Positions 38,801 through 44,800 of a DNA stretch of 64,000 nt are shown in pieces; position 1 is the stretch's first letter, and each line of letters begins with the position of its first letter. The notes below the pieces were generated by a model. That model did not search any database and was not told where the DNA came from. It saw only the letters and a program-made list of their open reading frames with translations. The position numbers and the translations under genes were made by a program. Source of the DNA: Xenopus tropicalis. Its lineage: Eukaryota > Chordata > Amphibia > Anura > Pipidae. The stretch covers positions 135,471,047-135,535,046 of the forward strand of contig NC_030678.2 of the NCBI RefSeq assembly GCF_000004195.4. Direction: 5' to 3'.

Positions 38801-41800
38801 AAAAAAAGTACCCTCTGCTTAGTCAACCTCTGTTCTAAAATTTGAAATCTGGTTTACCTATGCATTTAACCTGTAATAGGATACGGTAGACATAGACAAT
38901 TTGCAGTTTAAATAAATTTGGTCATGGTTTTTGGATTATTTCGTTTTTTTGGACTGCAGCTCTCCAGTTTGGAATCAGCAGCTATCAGTTTGCTAGGGTC
39001 CCATGTACCAGGCAGTAGTGATGAAAAAACTCGACCCACACCCGACCCTAACCTGCCCACTCCCAACCCAAACCTTACCCCGATTCAGCTTCTGCCCTGT
39101 ATTTATAGGCCCGAGCCCGCCCCACAATAATGTCACAAAAAAACCCACCAGCAACAAAAATGATGTTCCAAGGTCAGCCCGAACCCACGGTTAAACCCGC
39201 TGGTATCGGCCCGGCCCGCACATCACTACCAGGCAGTGGAACAGACTGGAACATGAATAGGAGAGTGTCTAAATACAAGAGCAGATCATTTTAAAGAGAA
39301 CAAGGCTGTCATGTCTAATGTCACACAACTCTCAGATCTGTTGTGCTGTCCATATTGGTTTAAAAAAAGGCTGAGATAAAACACCTTCATCAAATGAATA
39401 ATAAATTTATCAGACATAACATAAACAGAAGCAAGGCTACTAATACTGTAATCCTAATGTTAATGCATTGGGGTGAGCACCAACAAAGCAGGGACTACAG
39501 AGTATTTTGGATACAAGACTTCCAAACATTACCAAAAGGAATACTTAGTATTACTGTTCCCTTTCATTCATTACTTGTTTTCTACATAAAAACAAAATTT
39601 AAAAAAAAATACAAGCATTTTACACAAAGTAAGCTTCCTCTTTCTTGTTTCGGAATGATGCTTACTGCATTAAGTCATGGCACATATTGCAAACACTGAG
39701 GGGTAGGAGGCATAGGTCAGAATGACATACTCATATGGAAACAAATGAATAGAACTGGGGATAAATGACATGTACACAAGACATCAGACCTTTGCCTCCA
39801 ACCTGATTTGTTGGCAGCCACCATCTTTGCCTGTGTAACTTCCATTTGCCAGCTTGGATGCTGCTGATGGCTGAGCAGGCAAACACCCAAGCTGACAATA
39901 AAAGTTGATCCATGGCTCTGGGCAAGTGCTCAAGTTCCTAGTCTTACTTTCAGCATTCAGTCAATATACTTTTAGCATGTCCTTTTTTTGTATTATGCGG
40001 ACAATGGTATTCAATACAATTTCTGAACCATTAAAAATAGAAGACTAACTGCAAATTTTCGCATTAACATTATACTAGATGTTAGCTCAAAAAATAACAA
40101 CCCTTTAACTTAAAAATGAAAAAGAATTTAAGTTTCATTTCACCTTTAAATATACAAAGGGACACACTAATGTTTAAGAGCAAAGCATTTCTTTTCCAAA
40201 GAAATATAAAACTTCTATAAGACCACATGCTGTGAAATTGCAGGGTGGGGATCTAAAACCAACCTTAAAAAGCATTACTTTATGGAGTTGGTGGTGGTTG
40301 CCTGAAATTGTCCGCTAGAAGTGGTCATGTGAGATGAAGAAGAAACAGTAGCTAGGCATGTGGCTAGTAAGAGAGCACATAAGTAGTCATATCTTATGAT
40401 CAGGATAGACTTCACAACAGCTATATATATGCCAATAATGAAACCAAAGCACAAAAAAGTTCATTGTACAACTTCTAGGTGACTGTTACTCTAACAGACA
40501 GCAACTAAAAACTTTGGAACTGCATGGAGCATTTTTCAGATGGGCCAGCTTAATGAACTAATACATGGGGTAAGTACTTGAGTCTTGCCCATGAGTGAGT
40601 ACTAAGAAAAGGCAAACTTCAACTAATATCATGTTTTCCATGAATACATTAACCAACAAATGTATATATTAAATGACAAACAGCACTAATCCAGACCTGC
40701 CTGACTTTTCAAATCGATTGTTTATCCATTTTAGAAGAAAATGGTCACAGTGAATAAAAAAAATCTGTGCCTGATGCTATGCACAGACAGTCATCATGTT
40801 ATCTCTTTGAGCAGTTATGCCTGAATAGTCACAATGAGCCTAGATGCAGTGACTCCAACTACACCACATTGTCACCAATGCTGGTTATTCGGTTATATTT
40901 AAGAATGCCCCTGGGTTTTTCGGAGAAGCCAGGCCACACCCCAACAGGCAGAAAACAAAACATTGGTCCATTTATACCAGAAGCAGTGGTAGTGTGCCAG
41001 TGTCTGAAGAATGTTGGTTCCGGTCACTGTGCTTCTCTTTACGCAGATGGAGAGATTATAGGAGCATATAGATTACAAACTGGACCAACAAACTTGCTGT
41101 TGGTAAACTGTTGGGTTGATAAAGACAAGCAAGAATTCTACATTGTTATTTTGGTCACTGTTGTGACCAAACAGTTGTTGAGAAGAGTTTCCTAGTGCAG
41201 TGCTTTCTAACTTATTACATGTAGTAGGCCAATACATTTTCATACCGAATGTTTGAAGATTATATTAAAATTATACTGTTACACAATAAACTCTATGGAG
41301 CCCTAAACAGACTGGGGGCCATAAGAATAATTTGGAGCGCCACATCTGGCCCTACAGTCCGCCAGTTGAACAGCCATGCTCTAAAGCAGTTATTTCTGGA
41401 CTACTTGGGTTCAAGTACTCCTTGGAGGACCAGTTTTGTTGAGACCACCATTTAGCTTACATAAAGGCAACAGCTATAGGGGGATATTGGAGTACTAGCC
41501 ATTCAACTATAGTTCCAAGTATATCTAGGAAAGCAAATAAGTGTCCACCACAAATGTTACCCTAACTGCCCCCCTAGACCACTAAGAGCCAGCTAGAAGT
41601 TCAAATAGGCATCATTATACTTTTGATTAGAGCCCTCTAATACTATATTTTACTCTTTGCTTCTTGCTGGCACTATGTAGATAAATGATGATGAGGATTA
41701 TTGCCACATCAAGCCCCAACCGGTTTTCAAACTAAGCACCCCCCGCCACTATTTGCGGACCCCCAAAAGGCCTAACCCCACAGTTTGCAATCCATAGCAA

Positions 41801-44800
41801 CTCTTTAGAATGACTGCATCAGAAATGCTACTCTGCCACAGTCAATCATTCATATTTCACACAAAATATCCATCAATGTTATGCGAAGCCATGCAAGCTT
41901 GTACCATTTGTACATTTTTCAGCAGGTTATACAGGGCATAAGTAGATTATTTCCTTTGTTTTTCTTACCCTATTTAACTTGGATTTGTGTTGTGCATTAT
42001 CTATTGTTTAGCAGTTTTTCCTGTATTCAGAGCACTCCACCCTTTGCCGTCTCCTCCCAGAATCTCACATGGGGAAACTCTTTGATACACATAAAAATGC
42101 CTCAAAACTTGTAGAGTTGTACCCTATGGCTTTGCACTGGACAATTATTTCAGCACAATATTATGTTTTCTGACAGCATAACCCCATCCAGTGTACAGGT
42201 TACTTGAATTTTCTTTTATTTTTAGGTAGTAAAAAAATGGGCATTTTGTAGCAGTTTCTTTCAACACCCTGTTTCCAAGGAGATAGGTTCAAGTGTGTAA
42301 TAAAATAATTTGGCTCATGGCAAAGTCAAGATCGCCCAATGCTCAGACATCAGCAATTCTTGGAGATTATTGCTTTGATGTAGCCAGGTCTGTGACACTA
42401 TGAAATTTAGATAACAATGATCAAACACTGCTAACCCAGGATTGTTTTCCAATAACGTGAATAGAAAATATTAAAGTTACCCTGAACATGTCCATTAGCA
42501 CATGTACATTACCAGAGTCTGGTTCCTAGTAATTTGTAGCGTTTCCATTCAACAGACTAAAGCCAGCCATAAATTTAAAGATCCGCCAGGTTTGGAAAGA
42601 AGAGATCTTTCCCAATATGTCCATCTTGAGGTGGACGATATCTGGCTGATCGGATCATTTGGCCCTCGGAAGGAACGAAATGGCAGCTTTTATCAGCCCA
42701 TGTTTGGCCACCTTGTTGTTTGGCTGATCAGATAAAAGTGCTGGGATCTGATAGGCAGATGGGAGATTCAAACTTTTCTGTACTGCAGCATTTGTTGGCT
42801 GCATATCTTTACTATGTGGGCCATGCTGTCTCTAACCACTCATTTAATAGTAAGAATATTAAAAAATATAAAAATTTTAAAAAATATTAAAATGATAATG
42901 ATGTGCTGAACCCATCATCTTTGATGTTCACCAATTGATGCTTCATTCAGTTTGACATTCAGCCAAAAGCAATCTGATATTTTTAAATTCAAAAATACGT
43001 TGTATTCCTAAAACAATCATTTTTATCTTGAGATTGCAGAATGATGATGTTATCAGCAATTTGGTACGTTAAAGTCATAACATTTTTGCATTCCATAAAA
43101 TAATAATGTAAATTCAACAGGGCTAATTGATGCTCCAAATAAGATGCTACAAAGCTTATATTACAAATATATACTGTGTGCCAGTATGTGCCAGTGTGCT
43201 CTATCCCACTAAAGCTTACTCTAGAAGTAAAAGCAGTCCAGTACTCCTGGGCAGAATTATATTGAAAAGTGGAGGCTGTCTTAACCTTGAAAGCCATAAC
43301 CTAGCCCTTCAGCCAGCCATGGATAACCAGAATGCTGACATGCAATGACAGCAACAACTCAATGCTTTTCTACATCTCTGGACCTCTTCATTAAAATATT
43401 CATACAAATAATATGACATTAGATACATTTTATACATCATCATAAGTTTATATACATTTGCTCTGGTATAGCAAATGCTGGTATATTTCACTACACCTTA
43501 GTAAAATTAAACATAATTTGTGTTTTTCCTTGCCTAAGTGAAGCTTACAACATAAGTACTTACTGATATACACACACTCTGGTCAATTTTATTGGGAACC
43601 CGTGTGTGTGTAGGAGGAAGCTTGAGCACCTGTATAAGCGCAGGTAGAACATACATACTGCTTGCATAGAGTGTCCTGACTTGAATGACAGCTAGAGGTG
43701 GCCATGCTCAGGGAGAGTTAAGGTGAAGACACACAGAGCTACTAGTAGCAGCTACTTGTCACGACTACAAAATTAGACAATGCTGATCACTTACTGTTTT
43801 AGCAGAGGCAATTTTCAGTATTGTCTATGGCAGATTATTTTCTGGCATTTAGTTGCCGTGACAAGAAGCTGCTACTAAGTAGCCCTGTGTATCTTCACCT
43901 TTAGGGCTCTGGCACATGGGGAGATTAGTTTCCTCTCAGGGAAATCGCGGCGCCGCATATGCCATCCCACCGGCGATTTACATTTTTGCCGGTGGGACGG
44001 CATTTCGGGGAGATTAGTCGCGGGCGACTAATCTCCCCGTGTGCCAGAGCCCTTAGGCCAATCTGTCAGCTTTTCTACCTGTGTATGGCTACCTATGACA
44101 TGGCCACTTCATATATGGACGATATATGGCAGAAATTGATAAGGCAGGTTTAAATATCCAATCAGGGGAAGAACTGCATTGGCTCGTTGATGCAATCACT
44201 ATCCCAGCGGCCTGCATTCCCGTCATGTGATCTGACTGGTTCGCCGTCTGGGTTGCCACAAGTTGGGCATATGAGGGAAAGATCCACTGCTTTGGCTTTC
44301 AATGTAAGACTGCCTTAAGTACAGCAATGCAAGGCAGCTATTGTGAGAACTGCAGGGCATATCCATTAGGGTGTTATTTCCTATACTGGGCTGAAAGAAA
44401 TCTGGGTTTCTGATGACAGCTACAGTAATGTGTCTCACACTCCATCCCCCCTTTTAGATTCTGAGATCTAAACAGCAAGGTCCTCTTTATGTCATTTATC
44501 AATCAGTATTTGTATGTAATCGGAATATTTTATGTATACTCCTTTCTATTGTCCAGTGCTATAAAATAACTAAGGTAAAATCAAGGACAAGGACTACATG
44601 GGGTGTTATACAAAGTCTGTACAGGGGATCAGTGTTCTGTTTATAGCTGGATATCCCAGCATGCACCCAAATAAACATGACAGAGCAATAGTCACCATCT
44701 TTATTATTAACATTCCAGCAGATGCTAAGATTGACAAGCCATGCTACAAAAGAGAGGGGCTTATGAATGCATTCAGTCTTCACATTCAGGTACCGAGATG

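Noticed and set aside
40767..41195. 142-codon open frame on the plus strand
   Set aside because: No recognisable domain, no exon-like borders that I can defend, and it lies in FMNL3 intron 1 on the opposite strand. A chance frame is more likely.
41198..41385. Possible hAT-like repeat (CAGTGCTTTCTAACT ... )
   Set aside because: The right end does not mirror the left convincingly, and no 8-bp duplication was found.
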